A DNA stretch of 64,000 nucleotides from Sanguinoderma infundibulare (lineage: Eukaryota; Basidiomycota; Agaricomycetes; Polyporales; Polyporaceae): the NCBI GenBank assembly GCA_032821775.1, contig JAVLRN010000007.1:558001-622000 (forward strand), written 5' to 3'. Below are positions 45,192 through 56,686 of the stretch, in pieces. Numbering within the stretch: position 1 is the stretch's first letter; every line of letters starts with the position of its first letter. A model generated the notes under the pieces. That model had not been told where the DNA came from, searched no databases, and saw only the letters and a list, made by a program, of their open reading frames with translations. Made by a program: the position numbers and the translations under genes.

Positions 45192-48100
45192 CCTACTGGC
45201 TTTGACGAGATCACGGCGGGTACTCGAAAGACGAAACGGGGAGTTCAGATTGTTACAAAGAAATCAAAAGTACATTTCACCGCGCCCGAAGCCGTGCGCG
45301 AGCCGTCGACATCGACTTCCCGCCGTACACCGCAAGAGGCTGCCGAAGCCCCGCCCCCGGCAGCTATCGATGACTACAGCGAAATAACACTGGAATCGCA
45401 CATACGTCCTCAGCGCAAAGGGAAGGTAAGGAAATACTTTTATGAAATAATATGCTAAGCATTGACATCGCCGGGACGTCCAGTCGCAAAACGATTTCCA
45501 GCGCGAGTACCTCATCGTCCAAGATGAATACATCGACCGGCAGCTCATGCTCGAGGCTCAGCCGCCCGGGGGAGTTGGAACATGTGGTCATCAAGCCCTC
45601 TGGAGGTGTCTGACATGCCATGCGACACCGACCTTCTGCAGCAGCTGCTGCCGTGACGCTCACCAGTCTCATCCCCTTCACCGCGTCGAATTTTGGGGCG
45701 GCACATTTTATAGACCAGCATGGCTACGGCAGCTCGGACTCCAAGTACACTGTGGCCACCGCGGTGCGCGGTGCCCCGCGTTAGGTGCATACGACACTGC
45801 CGAAGAGCAGCAGCCGCGAGTTCCTTCCATTGTCGATGATCTGCCGTCCCTAGATCCCACCAGGCAACCACCCACACCGTTTCCCTTCCTCCCCCTTGCC
45901 GAATCCGTAGCTACCGACGATGAAGATGGGAATGAAGACGATGAGCTGCCGTACCTGGAGGAGGAACCTGACTCTGAGATGGAAGATGAAGACAGCGACT
46001 TCTACCTGGGTTCTGGTGACACTCTGTTGCCTGAGGTGTCTGACCTACCGTGGGTCGGTGAAGGCCCTCGCCATCCTGCGCCGAGCACCTCGCCTGCTGC
46101 CTCTGCATTCTACAGCAATGACCGGATGATCGTCGTTGTTGACACGGACAGAGTTCATGAGTTGCCGTTCACCTTCTGTGCTTGCGCAGCTGCCGAACGC
46201 CAGGACTTTCAGCTACTCGATCTCGGCTACTATCCTGCCTCTATCACTCAGCCAAAGACAGTCTTCACGACTCGCGTTCTCGACGATTTCTTGCTCGCAA
46301 ACAAGGAATGCAAGACTTCGGCACGAAACTACTACAACAAGCTTCATCGGACAACCAATGCTGCCTTTCCCCATATGGTGCCGGTGTGTTGCCCAGACCC
46401 TCATTGCATATAATGGATTGAAACGCTGACAGACAGTGCTAGGATCGATACAAGGAACTGCTCCGTGTATCTCGTCAATGGCGCAACCAGCAGATGTGGA
46501 AGCTGGTGGGTTTTGCTCACCGGCAGCAGGCGATTGGGCCCGGCGATTTGGCAGTGCGTTGTCCCGCATGTCCCCAGCCAGAGGTCAACCTACCTGAGTC
46601 ATGGCGAGATGATCCTGAACAGTACGTCACCTACTCCTCCTCTCGGCTGATTGTGATCCTCATTTGATTAGATGGAAGTACACCCGATCCGTCGTTCTCG
46701 ATGGCAATTTCAGCGCGCAACATCGGCACATGCGAAATCCTGAGGACGACGTTTCCTTTGCCGATGGACACGCCTTCATGGTAACTGATGCACCATACAA
46801 GCAACACCTCAAAACCGCAACTGAATACCAAGAGGTGCGTCACGTAGTCGCATCGGCTGCCTCGCCTAGACGTTAAGTGAGATGCACTGTCTTGGGCAAC
46901 TCAGAAGTCAACATGCAATGATCACCGTGCAGTGCTGAATGCAACCGTCGACCGCGCAAAGCTGGAAGCTACCGGGATTGGCGCGGCAGCGTGTTCTAGG
47001 CATGGCTTTTTCGCCCCACACGCATCCATTGACTTCCAACAGGGCGAGCGGTATGCATCTATGAATTCAGGAATCGTTCCGACAGCCACACTAACCTGCC
47101 GATAGCCAGCAGAACATGGACTACGTACTTAACTGGGTCCTCGCATATCTCAACGGCCTCACCCGCATTCTCGTCCTCTATGACATTATGTGCCAATATT
47201 TCATTCATTTGTACGCCAGGTTTGAGAAGAGCCCGTCGCTTCACATGCCCGAGGGCCTCACATTCCTGCGCAGTATCGGCCAGTTTCACGTCCATGGGCA
47301 CATCCCGCAATGCTTCCCTCGCTTCTCGTGCAACTTTGTCGTTGGAGCCGGTGTCCAGGATGGTGAGATATTGGAGACACTATGGAACAAGGTCAATGCG
47401 ATCGCAGATAGCACCAGGGGAATGTCGGCAGCACACCGTCGGGAGGTCATTGACAACCACATGAATGACTCCAATTGGATGAAGGTCACCAGAATTAGTA
47501 AGCTACGTATGACCCCATAATTTTCGGCAGCTTACTGACCATCGTATCAGCCGCACTACTCACTCGGAAGTGGAAAAGGGCATGCCAACAATGGAAGCCT
47601 GCAGTATCCGCATTCGAGAGCCTTGCGGCAGCTACCGATGCCACCAAATGTACCGAGTGGAAGGCTGAGGCTGATGCCGCAGATGCCGAACGATTGCGGG
47701 ACCCATCAGCGATGGACATCTATGCTGTCTCATCAAATCCTTGTGAGTAGTTCGAGGTACACTGTGAACGAGAAATGAATTTTTGTCAATAGTGCCGACG
47801 AGGAAGGAGGTGCAGGTCATGCTTGCACAGGAAGAGCTCACCGATGCTGGGGCGTCCGATGAGACTCTTGGAGCTGCGGACTGGATTGCACATGGGCTGA
47901 TGATTGAGGAAACAAAGTAGGTTTCTGAAGCGTGCCGAAAACACACACTAATGACAGTGTTTCAGACTCGCGATTGCTCACACCGCTCGTTGCACCAAGG
48001 ACAGTGCCGGCACCCAGGCAAGGCTGTCACTCGTGCAAAAATGGCAGTGCCTCGCTTCCGCTATTAGCGCATTCCACAAGACGGGACGGAAGCATCTGCC

Positions 48101-49019
48101 GGGCCACCTACCGGGCGATGGCGGAGTCCTCGGTGCGGATCTCACGATGTTCGGTGACGAATGGGATATGCATAACATCGTCGGTGAGGCCATCCGAGAG
48201 CTGCCGGCAGATCGTCCTGAAACCCATCCAATTGGTCTGCCGTCCACGTTCGGAATCGACTTCCTTGCTCAGAACGATATGCTGGACCTGGCAAAGAAGG
48301 AGCGGCAGCTCCGTGAAGGTCAGCTCAACGACGCCCTACAGGGAATACGCACTGGAATCGGGTACAAATCTCTACTGTACCGCGCTAAGGTCCGTAACGC
48401 ATCATCATACCGGGCGAAATTGCGCAGCTTCGACGATGTCCACGTTGCCGACGAGGGAGTCCGGAAGCACGTCCGGGTCTATCAGCAAGCTCGAGCAGCG
48501 ATGGGACGGCTATTCTATCTTGACGACCCTGAGGATGCGACAGCATTCGAACGCTTCCGAACAACATACAAAGACATCAAGAAGGAAGATCTGAAGACGA
48601 CAACCGCGGTCATGGAATCCTTTACACCTGGGCTTCGCAACGAACATTCGGCCTGGTTCTGGAACATCTCAGACACTGAGTCTGGAGAGCAGAGTACGTG
48701 GATGCGAGACTGTGAGTCGATCGCGGTACCGATATACCATTACAAAGCACTTACCAAATCCACAGACCGTCGCATGCTGTGGCTTCGGGCATATGCTCGT
48801 AAGTCCCGATGGGATGAAGAGGTTGTCCTGGTGCCGTTTGAGATGGACTGCACAGTTCGCACATTCGAACGGAAGGCTGCCGATTGGGAGAAATGGAGCA
48901 CAACAGCTAAAACGCCGGGTCACTTGGCGTATGCTCACCGGCAGGTCTCAATGTGGCGCAGTCTCAAAGACCATGCGGTCGGAGTCTTTTCTAGTGCACG
49001 GAGTAAATATGTACCGTAG
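45192..49019 (+). CDS. KDZ-family DDE transposase with CxC2-like cysteine cluster
   Basis: Catalyses element excision and integration. The N-terminus (KRGVQIVTKKSKVHFTAPEA) is open but lacks a clear ATG, so the start is uncertain. After an intron (45426-45483) comes the cysteine cluster CGHQALWRCLTCHATPTFCS, SCCRDAHQSHPLHRVEFW, matching the CxC2-like zinc module of KDZ proteins. The KDZ core follows: YYNKLHRTTNAAFPHMVP, RYKELLRVSRQWRN, then the first Asp in VVLDGNFSAQHRHM, the second in LVLYDIMCQYFIHLYARF, and Glu in DGEILETLWNKVNAIADSTR. About ten exons join without a stop, including LPTRKEVQVMLAQEELTD and NEHSAWFWNISDTESGEQ, ending SARSKYVP. Length is about 1,050 residues. All three catalytic acids are present, so the enzyme may be active. 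Confidence 0.88.
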
Positions 49020-49329
49020 AAAGCAGTATGTTAGACCGTCTTCGGAAGCATTGACTGGAATATTGAGTGCATGAATAAGGTGCCGCAGACGGCCATAAAT
49101 CATGGATATGACGAGAAACGCTGCCTGCAATGAAATCCTGGCACTTACAATCGTAATAGCGGAATTAGCATCATTTTGAGCAGCCTTGACTGAGACAGAG
49201 TGCGGCAGCGAGGTGCTATGGTCGGTGCCTCATTGTTGAATGCCATGTGACGCTTGGCCCGGGCCGGGACGGCTACAATACCATTATGTACCTTCGGCAG
49301 CGAAGCTTGCTATCCCAAAAGCCGCCATC

Positions 49330-50101
49330 ATGATACCGGCACCTCAGAATCCCGCTGGTGCCCCGTACCTCAACGTACGCGGTACGGCACGTCTTGAAGT
49401 GCTCCTCATTACACGCTGAATCTCCTCTGCGCTGCAAGCAATGCCGCAACCTCCAAATGACCTCACGATACGTCGATGGAACCACGGAATCGGTCGGGAG
49501 ATGGTACGCACTAAATCTAAGAAACACCTCGGTTTGGTGTTGATATACACTCTAATGGTTCCGGATTTATTTGTAGTGGACGGCGATGTGCGCGATCGGT
49601 CTCACAGCCGCAATGGAGATGACACTGGCAGACTACAATACCGTCGAGCGTGTGTGGTGCAAACCACTCGTGTATCTCCTTCGGGCCTCTGTTTGGGAGA
49701 ACCGTCGGCTTCACATCGATGTCGGCAACATCAACTTTGCAACGTATCAATGCCTCGCAACATTCAACGAGCAGGTTTTCCTCGGTATGGAGGACTCATG
49801 GATCTATCCGCAGTGGTGGACGTGGGCAGAAGATGGGCCTGGTCAGGGACACCGCACTCCCGGGTGGTGGATTAACCCTGCTTCAACTGTCGTACGTCGA
49901 CACGATCCCATTTCAGAAGATACCAGTGCTGACGCGCAACAGGGCGCGCCGATTCCTATTTTTGAGTCTGACAGGGACGACCTCCGCGCGCTCGCTGGTG
50001 AGGTGTATTTGCGTATTGGTCGTATCGTTGAGGAGAAGGAGGAGGAACAGCACAGACTCGATGTTCGCATCATTGAGGAGGAGATGGAGCTTAGTCGGTA
50101 G
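49330..50101 (+). CDS. Element gene 4: small hypothetical protein
   Basis: The clear part is 49586-50101: MCAIGLTAAMEMTLADYNTV, then VGNINFATYQCLATFNEQVF, WIYPQWWTWAEDGPGQGH, and a charged helix RIGRIVEEKEEEQHRLDVRI ending at TAG 50099-50101. An upstream exon in 49330-49510 is likely. It contains RCKQCRNLQMTSRYVDG and VGRWYA, faintly like GRF-type zinc fingers (C-x2-C, then G-R-Y), but the splice path is uncertain. The gene follows the transposase on the same strand. No known family recognised. Confidence 0.5.
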
Positions 50102-50180
50102 GTGGATGCACTTGCTGTTTCCGTGCGCCAAGATTTCGATGTACAACAAGCACCCGAACCAGTAGAATGTATCACCGCGT

Positions 50181-50368
50181 TATTGTTCAGCCCTCAGACG
50201 TTAGCGCTATAAAACGGTTGTTGGTGCCGAAGCACTGACCACGTGCTGGAAAGGCTGCCGTCGAGTTGATCAAAATGTAGACCCATCTTACTGTTCAGCC
50301 ATCACACTTGAGTGCTATAAAACGGTTGTTGGTGCCGAACCACTGACCACCGGCTGCGACGGCTGCCG
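50181..50368. repeat. Tandem ~108-bp duplication in the right arm
   Basis: Two copies beginning TA-TGTTCAGCC and sharing GCTATAAAACGGTTGTTGGT, GCCGAA-CACTGACCAC and GGCTGCCG, at 50181-50260 and 50289-50368. GCTATAAAACGG looks TATA-like but no gene follows. Confidence 0.8.
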
Positions 50369-50870
50369 CGGAGTGAATCTATGGATATTCAAGGACCGGC
50401 AGTAGAACACTCTGGTCGAAATCGTGTCCGCCATCGGCGGTCAACGAATGAATAAAACGGCGATACTACACAGTAATTATCGTCGTCAAAGCGGCCAACG
50501 AATGGCCGTGGCCCACGGCGTAGACCCTGAAGTGTAATACTTGAGTCAATTAATTCTCCCGGCACTGCTCTCGCGGTACTGCTCCTGCGGCAGTTCCGTC
50601 CCCTGTAGCTCCGGTCCACCCGAGGTCTTTGCGGCAGCCCGCTAGCGGCAGCTAAGGCACCTTCCGAGGAAGTCGAGCGCATCATGCCCGATACGTAAAT
50701 TATGTACCGGTAATGCTAGAATGAGAATAGTAATGAGCGTAGTCCCAAAACAGAGAAGAAACCTACTTACATCTTCTGTGGCCACCGTGGTAGGGTGGGA
50801 CCGTGTGACTGCAATTAGACCTCAGCTTGCAAGACTAACCTTGCATAGTCTCACAAGCTGACGACTAATC

Positions 50871-50962
50871 CACTGCGGCAAGGTAGGCCATACCACTGCG
50901 GCAAGGTAGGCCATACCACTGCAGCAAGGTCAGCCATACCGCTGCGGCAAGGTAGGCCACAT
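50871..50962. repeat. 23-bp tandem repeat
   Basis: Four copies of CACTGCGGCAAGGTAGGCCA-TAC with few changes. Confidence 0.9.
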
Positions 50963-51054
50963 CGCACGGGCGTGCCCCAGCAGCACCGCGACTACTGCGG
51001 CGACGGAGGAAGCCTCCCGGGCCTACCCATACATGGTCCTGCTTGAGCATAGGC

Positions 51055-51580
51055 TAAATTCACATTGACTAGAAGGTTGACTCACGCAGTACACTTCAGG
51101 GTCTACGCCCTAAGCCTTGTATGATCCGCGGGGGTTGAGCCAAAGTCCGAAAACGAGAAGAGGGCTAGAGGCCCTTACACTCGGGACAGCCTCCCGCGGG
51201 CTAGGCGAGTAGCCGTGTTCGGACGGGGACGATGGCTGCGGTGAGCAGCCGGAGGATGAGGAAGACCGTGGACGCCGCCAAGGAAGGGAGCTGCCGGGGT
51301 GAGACCCGAGCTAGACCACAGCTGCCTGGGAGAAGGCTGCCGCAAGAGCACTACCGCGAGAGCGGTGCCTGGAGAATCTAAGACATTTGAATCAGCATTG
51401 GCTCAGTTCACATTGACTAGAAGGTTGACTTACATTGTACACTTCCGGTTCTACGCCCTAAGCCTAGTACGACCCGCGGGGGTTTGCGTGGACGTGCGAA
51501 GGCGAGAATAGAGCAAGAGAGAATTTACACTGAGGATTGCCTCAGATGGGATAGGCGAATAGCCGTGTTCGGCAGGCAAC
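51055..51580. repeat. Direct repeat pair in the right arm
   Basis: A unit of about 170 bp occurs at about 51055-51225 and 51405-51575. Both copies contain TTCACATTGACTAGAAGGTT, TTCTACGCCCTAAGCC or a close variant, CCGCGGGGGTT and TAGCCGTGTTCGG. A short inverted copy of its TGTACACTTCAGGGTCTACG part lies at 50519-50538. Confidence 0.75.
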
Positions 51581-51599
51581 GATGGGCTGCGGTGAGCAG

Positions 51600-52150
51600 C
51601 CAGAGTACTACCTTAGCTGCCGCACACTTTTTATACTATTCTGGCATGGATAGTACCATGATGAGATTGGAGAGAGAGATTGGGGGCGGTGGACAATGGC
51701 TGCCGCTCGAGAGCTACCGTCGAGATCTGCGGTAGACTACAGCTACCAGGAGAGAGCTGCCGCAAGAGTGCTGCTGCGAGAGAAATATTGTCTAAAGCTA
51801 CCGTCAAGACCTGCAGTAGACTGAAGCTACGGGGGAAGAGCTGCCGCAAGAGTGCTGCCGATCAAGCCTAGCTCCCATTGAGAGCTACCGTCGAGACCTG
51901 CGGTAGACTGCAGCTACCGGGGAAGAGCTGCCGAGAGCAACGCACGGTAGACGGCAGCTACCTGAAGAGCTTCCGCAATAGTACTACTGGGAGAGTGCTG
52001 CATGGAGAGAGCTACCGCGAGAGCACTGCCAGGAGAGAGATGCCGTGAGTGACAGATTGGATAACTAACAGCTGGCAGCTAACGCAGCTGCCGCAGACTT
52101 GATATGCTGCTGTGCGACCTGTGATGCGATGGTGAGATTGGAGAGAGAGA
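51600..52150. repeat. GCTGCCG / AGCTACCG-rich array
   Basis: Irregular reiteration of GAGAGCTACCGTCGAGACCT, GCGGTAGACTGCAGCTACCG and AGAGCTGCCGCAAGAGTGCT. AGATTGGAGAGAGAGATTGG occurs at both 51664 and 52134. No coding potential is seen. These dispersed GCTGCCG words could be transposase-binding sites (inference). Confidence 0.7.
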
Positions 52151-52934
52151 TTGGGGTCAGTGGAAAGTGACGTCACAGCTGCCATAAAGTCAGGCTTTCA
52201 ATGTCCAATGAACGGCAGCCGGGATGGCTGCCGTGGACCATACTTTGGTTTCGGGAGTTTGCGGTGGCTCAGGCCGCTGCTATGGAACGGTTGTTGGCGC
52301 AGAAATGAATCCGCGGGTCACGGGCGGGACCTGAGGATGTTGAGACGCGTGTGCATGACTCCAGTACTGACATCTATGCTGCGTCCGGGTGATCAGTGAT
52401 GTCAACAAGATAGAAATGTGCCAAATACAAAGTGCTCCCACTGCAAACCTTCCGGAAAGAGTCAATACCCCACACGCGCAATCTACGTCAACCACTGTAC
52501 CCAAGGTAGGGTATTGATAAGATCGATTTGGGGAATCGCAGGTGGTGTTGTGTATGAGATATGTGACATACAATAAATAATACACATGTATTAATATGTT
52601 GTGGACAAACCGAAGCGTGTGGGGGTTCGTGGATGGTCGTACAATTGAGACTTAACCATGTCGCCGGCCGGCTGGCAAGAGCTTGGAGGGCAGCCACCGG
52701 GCCGGCTAGCAAGCGCTGGTATAATGTCTCACGGCCGGCTGGCAAACACTGTGATGTCATTTAACTGTCTACAGAGCTTGAAAACAAGAGCAACAATAGT
52801 ATACCTCTGTTTTACATATGTAACAGAGTTTTTAGAATGAGGAATCGCACACAGGACCACTGGGGAGGTATCTGCGTTCATAACCGGCCGGTCAGCATAG
52901 CCACCTATAGACGCCGACCGGCCGGGGCGCTAAA
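52151..52934. other. Right subterminal region of the element
   Basis: No gene. From 52660 onward, spaced copies of CGGCCGGCTGGCAA, CGGGCCGGCTAGCAAGCGC and CGGCCGGTCAGC occur, counterpart to the GGCCGG blocks at the left end. Confidence 0.6.
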
Positions 52935-53074
52935 TGCAGCCACATCGGCGCGCCCGGCCCGGTAGCAAAGGTGGCTATGATGTGGGTCCCGGCCGGCGCC
53001 TGCTGCCTAGCAAAGCCGGGGATATGTTACAACCGGGTAATAGGTAATATAAGCAATTGTGATGGAATGGTCTC
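52935..53074 (-). repeat. Right terminal inverted repeat
   Basis: Reverse complement begins GAGACCATTCC. TTACCCGG-TGTAACATA lies 35 bases in, then CCCCGGC, TTTGCTAGG, GCGCCGGCCGGG and ATCATAG, in the same order as at the left end. Confidence 0.7.
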
Positions 53075-53081
53075 CCGCTTC
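53075..53081 (+). repeat. Target-site duplication, right copy
   Basis: CCGCTTC directly follows the element and is continued by TGTCC-ATAGCTAACTGACG, the remainder of gene B intron 1 as seen uninterrupted in gene A. Confidence 0.85.
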
Positions 53082-53111
53082 TGTCCGATAGCTAACTGAC
53101 GTCTACCTTAG

Positions 53112-53615
53112 AAGGAGCGCAATACTGTTAGAACTAAGCTGAATGCGCGCATACGACAGGCGGCGGACAATGCTGACCAGCTCGCGATCTGCCACAACGA
53201 GATCGCTGTCCTCACTGCTCGTGCCAGCGAGGCCGAAGCGCGTGTTGCGACCCTGGAGGGCCAGCTAGCGCGCAATGAGACGATGCTCGCAGACTCGATC
53301 GGCGAGGCCCTCCTCGCAACGAACGCGCTCACGTTCGCTCGGGAGTTGGAGTCTGCGAGTGTGCAGTCCATCATTGCGCGCGAGGTATATCCTCCCTGAT
53401 ATCTCTCGTCGAATGCCACTAACCGTAGTCGTCACCTCTAGAAGGAGAACATGAGCTTCATACAGCAGCAGGCGGTCTTGATCGCGACGCTGCAAGGCCG
53501 ACTGCAATCGGCCGAGCAGCAGTCGCCGCACCTTACCGCCGCACCGGCCAGCAGTTCGCGTCTCAGCCTGAAGTCTATCTTCTCGCGTCGCCGGAGCGGG
53601 TCCGACTCCTCTTGA
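53112..53615 (+). CDS. Membrane-anchored coiled-coil protein, gene B, exons 2 and 3
   Basis: Exons 53112-53384 and 53442-53615 have exactly the lengths of gene A exons 2 and 3 and are open. They encode the long coil (LTARASEAEARVATLEGQLA) and the basic end SIFSRRRSGSDSS. The acceptor CTACCTTAG of intron 1 and all of intron 2 are intact. They belong with exon 1 at 27702-28373, from which the transposon separates them. Because nothing has decayed, the insertion must be young relative to the duplication that made genes A and B. Confidence 0.82.
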
Positions 53616-54292
53616 ATAAGCGATTCGTACGTCGCTCTGTTCACATACTATATTCGGCCACGCGGTGGACGCGCGACACATGCTATGGTCCCGGACTTCA
53701 CCATTTTCTCCTTTCGATTTGTCATCTCCGTCAAGGCTCATACCTTCCCATTCCCTCACTGTCCAGGTTGTATATGTATCCGATCTCCCCTCGTGTATGT
53801 AATTTCTTGGATCTCCCTTCGCGCTCGGTACCGGTCTGTATCCATAGCCCAGTTGTATCTTCAATACTATCAATATTGTATCTGCATATTACCTGTTACC
53901 AATATATTTCTGCCTTCGTGGACTGGCGCATCTGATGCACATTTTCCTTCCGTCTTGCTCGAACCCGTGGTGTGAGGATGAACTGCCAAAGTAGACGTGC
54001 CAATGCTGCAACGTACACTGCATCGAGACAGTTGGCGCTTGTTTTGTCAGTAGCCGGCTGCGAGTGTCAACGGACTTTGAAAGGCTCGGTCCATTCAACT
54101 CATGATCATTCTCCGTGGCCACGACCCTTAAAAATTGCTTCAGACGGCACATTTTACATAACCTGGCGGTCAAAATCTCAATTGGCAGAACAGACTCGTG
54201 TATCGCGTGTGCCGATAATGTCAGCCTCGCCCAACGTATAAGTTTTCCCCGGATGCCAGCCATGTCGCCAGATTTCCCTGCCCTTCGCCAAA
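53616..54292. other. 3' flank of gene B and upstream region of the esterase
   Basis: The first 250 bp match the 3' flank of gene A. No gene is seen in the rest. Confidence 0.4.
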
Positions 54293-56686
54293 ATGCTGCA
54301 CTCGCTGTGTCTCATCCTCCCTAGTATCCTGGCAATTCTCTTCACGTCCGCGTCCCTGCCTACGAAGCCCGGGGACGGCTCGCCTGCGGTCCACCTCGAC
54401 AACGCGACCTTCATCGGCACCTCCGACGGCACTGTAAACAAATTTCTAGGCATTCCCTTCGCCAAGCCGCCGTGCGTATCCATATCATATCTCATGCATA
54501 CATTCGCTGACGCAGCAAAACAGCACTGGAGACCTGCGATTCCGTCTGCCTGTCCCTAACGACCCATACGGAGGGACGCACAATGCCACCAACTTCGGAC
54601 CAGTGTGTTCCCAGCAGAACGCGACCTCGATGGCAGACATGTCTGTCTTGCCAGCAGAGACACTCCAGTTCCTTGCCAACAACTGGTCGTTGGCCGTGAC
54701 TGGTCCGGACAGCGAAGACTGAGTATACGCACATTCATGTTCACTCAGAGGGATGCCAAACGCTGACCGCTACGGACGGTTGAAGGTCTTACGGTCAACG
54801 TCGTCGCCCCAGTGGACACAAAGCCGGATGCAAAATTGCCCGTCGCTGTGGTGAGTTGAGTCCGTGAAGTTTTTAAATTGTTTGAGAACATATTAATAAC
54901 TGATGGTTCCGCTAGTGGATATTCGGAGGTATGTGTCATGATGCAACAGCGTGCTCGAAGCCGACAGAGCCTATTCCCTGCAGGCGGCTTTGCCGGCGGT
55001 GGGTCTAGTGCGTGAGTATCGTTTGCACGGTTCGTGCTCGGCCGTGAACTCATTACGGGTCATAGAATCAGATACAATGGACCCGTGGTAGTCCAGAGGT
55101 CTATCGAACTCGGAGAGCCCCTGGTTTACGTCAGTCTAAACTACCGGTATGCTGGTCCCTTTCAGCTCCAGACGCAGCTTCTGATTGGAATTATTCCACA
55201 GCCTGAACGGGTTCGGCTTTCTCGGAAGCAAGGAGGTGAAGGAAGCCGGGGTCGGAAACCTTGGATTACAAGACCGTGAGTAATTGACCGACCAAATACT
55301 ACATCGGGTTCCGCCAATTTTGATGTCCTTCCCCAGAGCGCGAAGCGCTTCGCTGGGTCCAGAGGTACATCGCTGCATTCGGGGGCGATCCCCAAAAGGT
55401 CACTATGTACGTCAGGTCTCGGTTACTATGCGCTCGTCTCCGCTCTCATTGGCTTCCCAAACCGCGTGCTTCGCAACGCGTGTCGGTCTAGATGGGGCCA
55501 AAGTGCCGGTTCACACTCTGTCGCCCTGCAAATGATAACGAATGGTGGCAACCCCGAAGGACTATTCCGTGCGGCGTTCATGCAGTCGGGCTCGCAGACA
55601 CCTTTTGGCGATATCACCGAACAACAGGGCACTTACGACTTCCTGGTTTCCGAAACCGGGTGCGATGGAACTGCGGATACTCTGCAATGCCTGCGGGAGG
55701 TTCCTTACAAGGCTGCCATAGATAAAACAGAGGGGACTCGCTCTTATCGCGTGAGTGCATGCATCCCGCCCTCTCTAGAAAACAGTTGACCGTTGAGCGG
55801 CCTGTGGCAGGGTTACAATGTGGCTTGGGCTCCTCGTGTCGACGGCAAGTTTCTGGTGGATAACCCGCAAAAGCTCGTCATGGAAGGGAGCATTTCCAGA
55901 GTGCCCTTCGTCATTGGTGTGAGTATTATCCTTCTCGAAAATCATAGCTCACGATAACAACTTGCGCTCAGGACTGCGACGATGAGGGAACCATGGTCTC
56001 GCTTGTTGCATTGAACGTCACGTACGCTACGTTCATCGCAAGTGCTCTATGACTGCGGTTCCTGAGATGTTTGCGTCTGCAGCACTGACGACGAGCTCGC
56101 CGCGTACCTCAAGCAAACCTACTTCCCGAAGATCTCGGACTCAGACCTGTCTGCGCTGCTGGAGCACTACCCCGCGAACGTCACTCAGGGCTCACCGTTC
56201 GACACGGGCACTGCGAACGCTGTTACGCCGCAATTCAAGAGGCTCTCCGCCGTCGGCGGGGACATCTATTACCAGGCGCCGCGCAGGCTGTTCCTCAAGC
56301 ATACTGCGGCTGAGCAGAACGTCTGGATGTTCTGTACATCCCCTGACGTTGTTCGGTCTTCTGCTATCTGAAAACACAACCGTCCGCCCGTAGTGTTCAA
56401 ACGCTTCAAGTCCCTGCCAGTCCTCGGCTCGCTCCACGCTTCGGACCTCATCGACATCTACGGGGGCAAGGAGCTGACAGACTACCTCGTCCGCTTCGTC
56501 AACCACCTCGACCCGAACAGCGAATCGAAGCGCGTCCGAGGCCCCGTTTGACCGCGGTTCTCGTTGGAGAAAAGGAAGGTGCTGACGTTCCTCGACGGAG
56601 CTCCAGCAATGACGATCGAAGAAGATGACTACCGCACGGAGGGTATGGAGCTGTTGACGAAAGTGCTTTTGCAGACTCCGCTCTAG
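54293..56686 (+). pseudogene. Type-B carboxylesterase/lipase, nearly intact but interrupted
   Basis: Secreted serine esterase family. It opens with a signal peptide (MLHSLCLILPSILAILFTSA) and FLGIPFAKPP. After short introns come WIFGGGFAGGGSSA, PLVYVSLNYR, LNGFGFLGSKEVKEAGVGNL, GLQDQREALRWVQRYIAAFG and the nucleophile motif VTIWGQSAGSHSVALQM. Glu follows in DCDDEGT and His in LGSLHASDL, so the Ser-Glu-His triad is complete. Two lesions are visible. After the SED codons near 54719 the expected GTGAGT donor reads GAGTAT, so that intron cannot be removed normally. TGA at 56549-56551 replaces the usual Trp (GPV-W-PRFS), removing the last 45 residues (LTFLDGAPAMTIEEDDYRTE and onward). Probably a recent pseudogene, or a functional gene with an alternative splice and shorter tail. 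Confidence 0.75.

Larger units (their letters stand above)
28397..53074. mobile_element. Giant KDZ-type DNA transposon carrying a TET/JBP dioxygenase and cargo (24,678 bp)
   Basis: Boundaries come from three agreeing signs: the paralogous empty site in gene A intron 1, the CCGCTTC duplication, and imperfect inverted ends in which TTACCCGG occurs 35-36 bases from each terminus followed by GTAACATA. Both subterminal regions carry repeated GGCCGG blocks. Inside, left to right: a repeat protein (28917-30553, minus), a block of degraded host-like genes (31.4-35.5 kb), a Zn2Cys6-like coiled-coil gene (36195-39831, plus), a homeodomain/HMG-like gene (42972-39997, minus), a TET/JBP dioxygenase (43325-45094, plus), a KDZ transposase (45192-49019, plus) and a small unknown gene (to 50101). 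A 3-kb non-coding right arm with GCTGCCG-rich repeats completes it. KDZ elements coupled to TET/JBP genes are known in mushrooms. The cargo and accessory set here are what is unusual. Confidence 0.9.

Noticed and set aside
50870..50962. CRISPR-like array
   Set aside because: Copies are directly adjacent with no unique spacers, in a eukaryotic transposon arm; an ordinary tandem repeat.
28397..53074. Helitron, Starship or retrotransposon identity for the giant element
   Set aside because: No Rep/helicase, tyrosine recombinase (DUF3435 type), reverse transcriptase or integrase was seen, and a target duplication plus inverted ends with a KDZ DDE transposase argue for a cut-and-paste DNA transposon.
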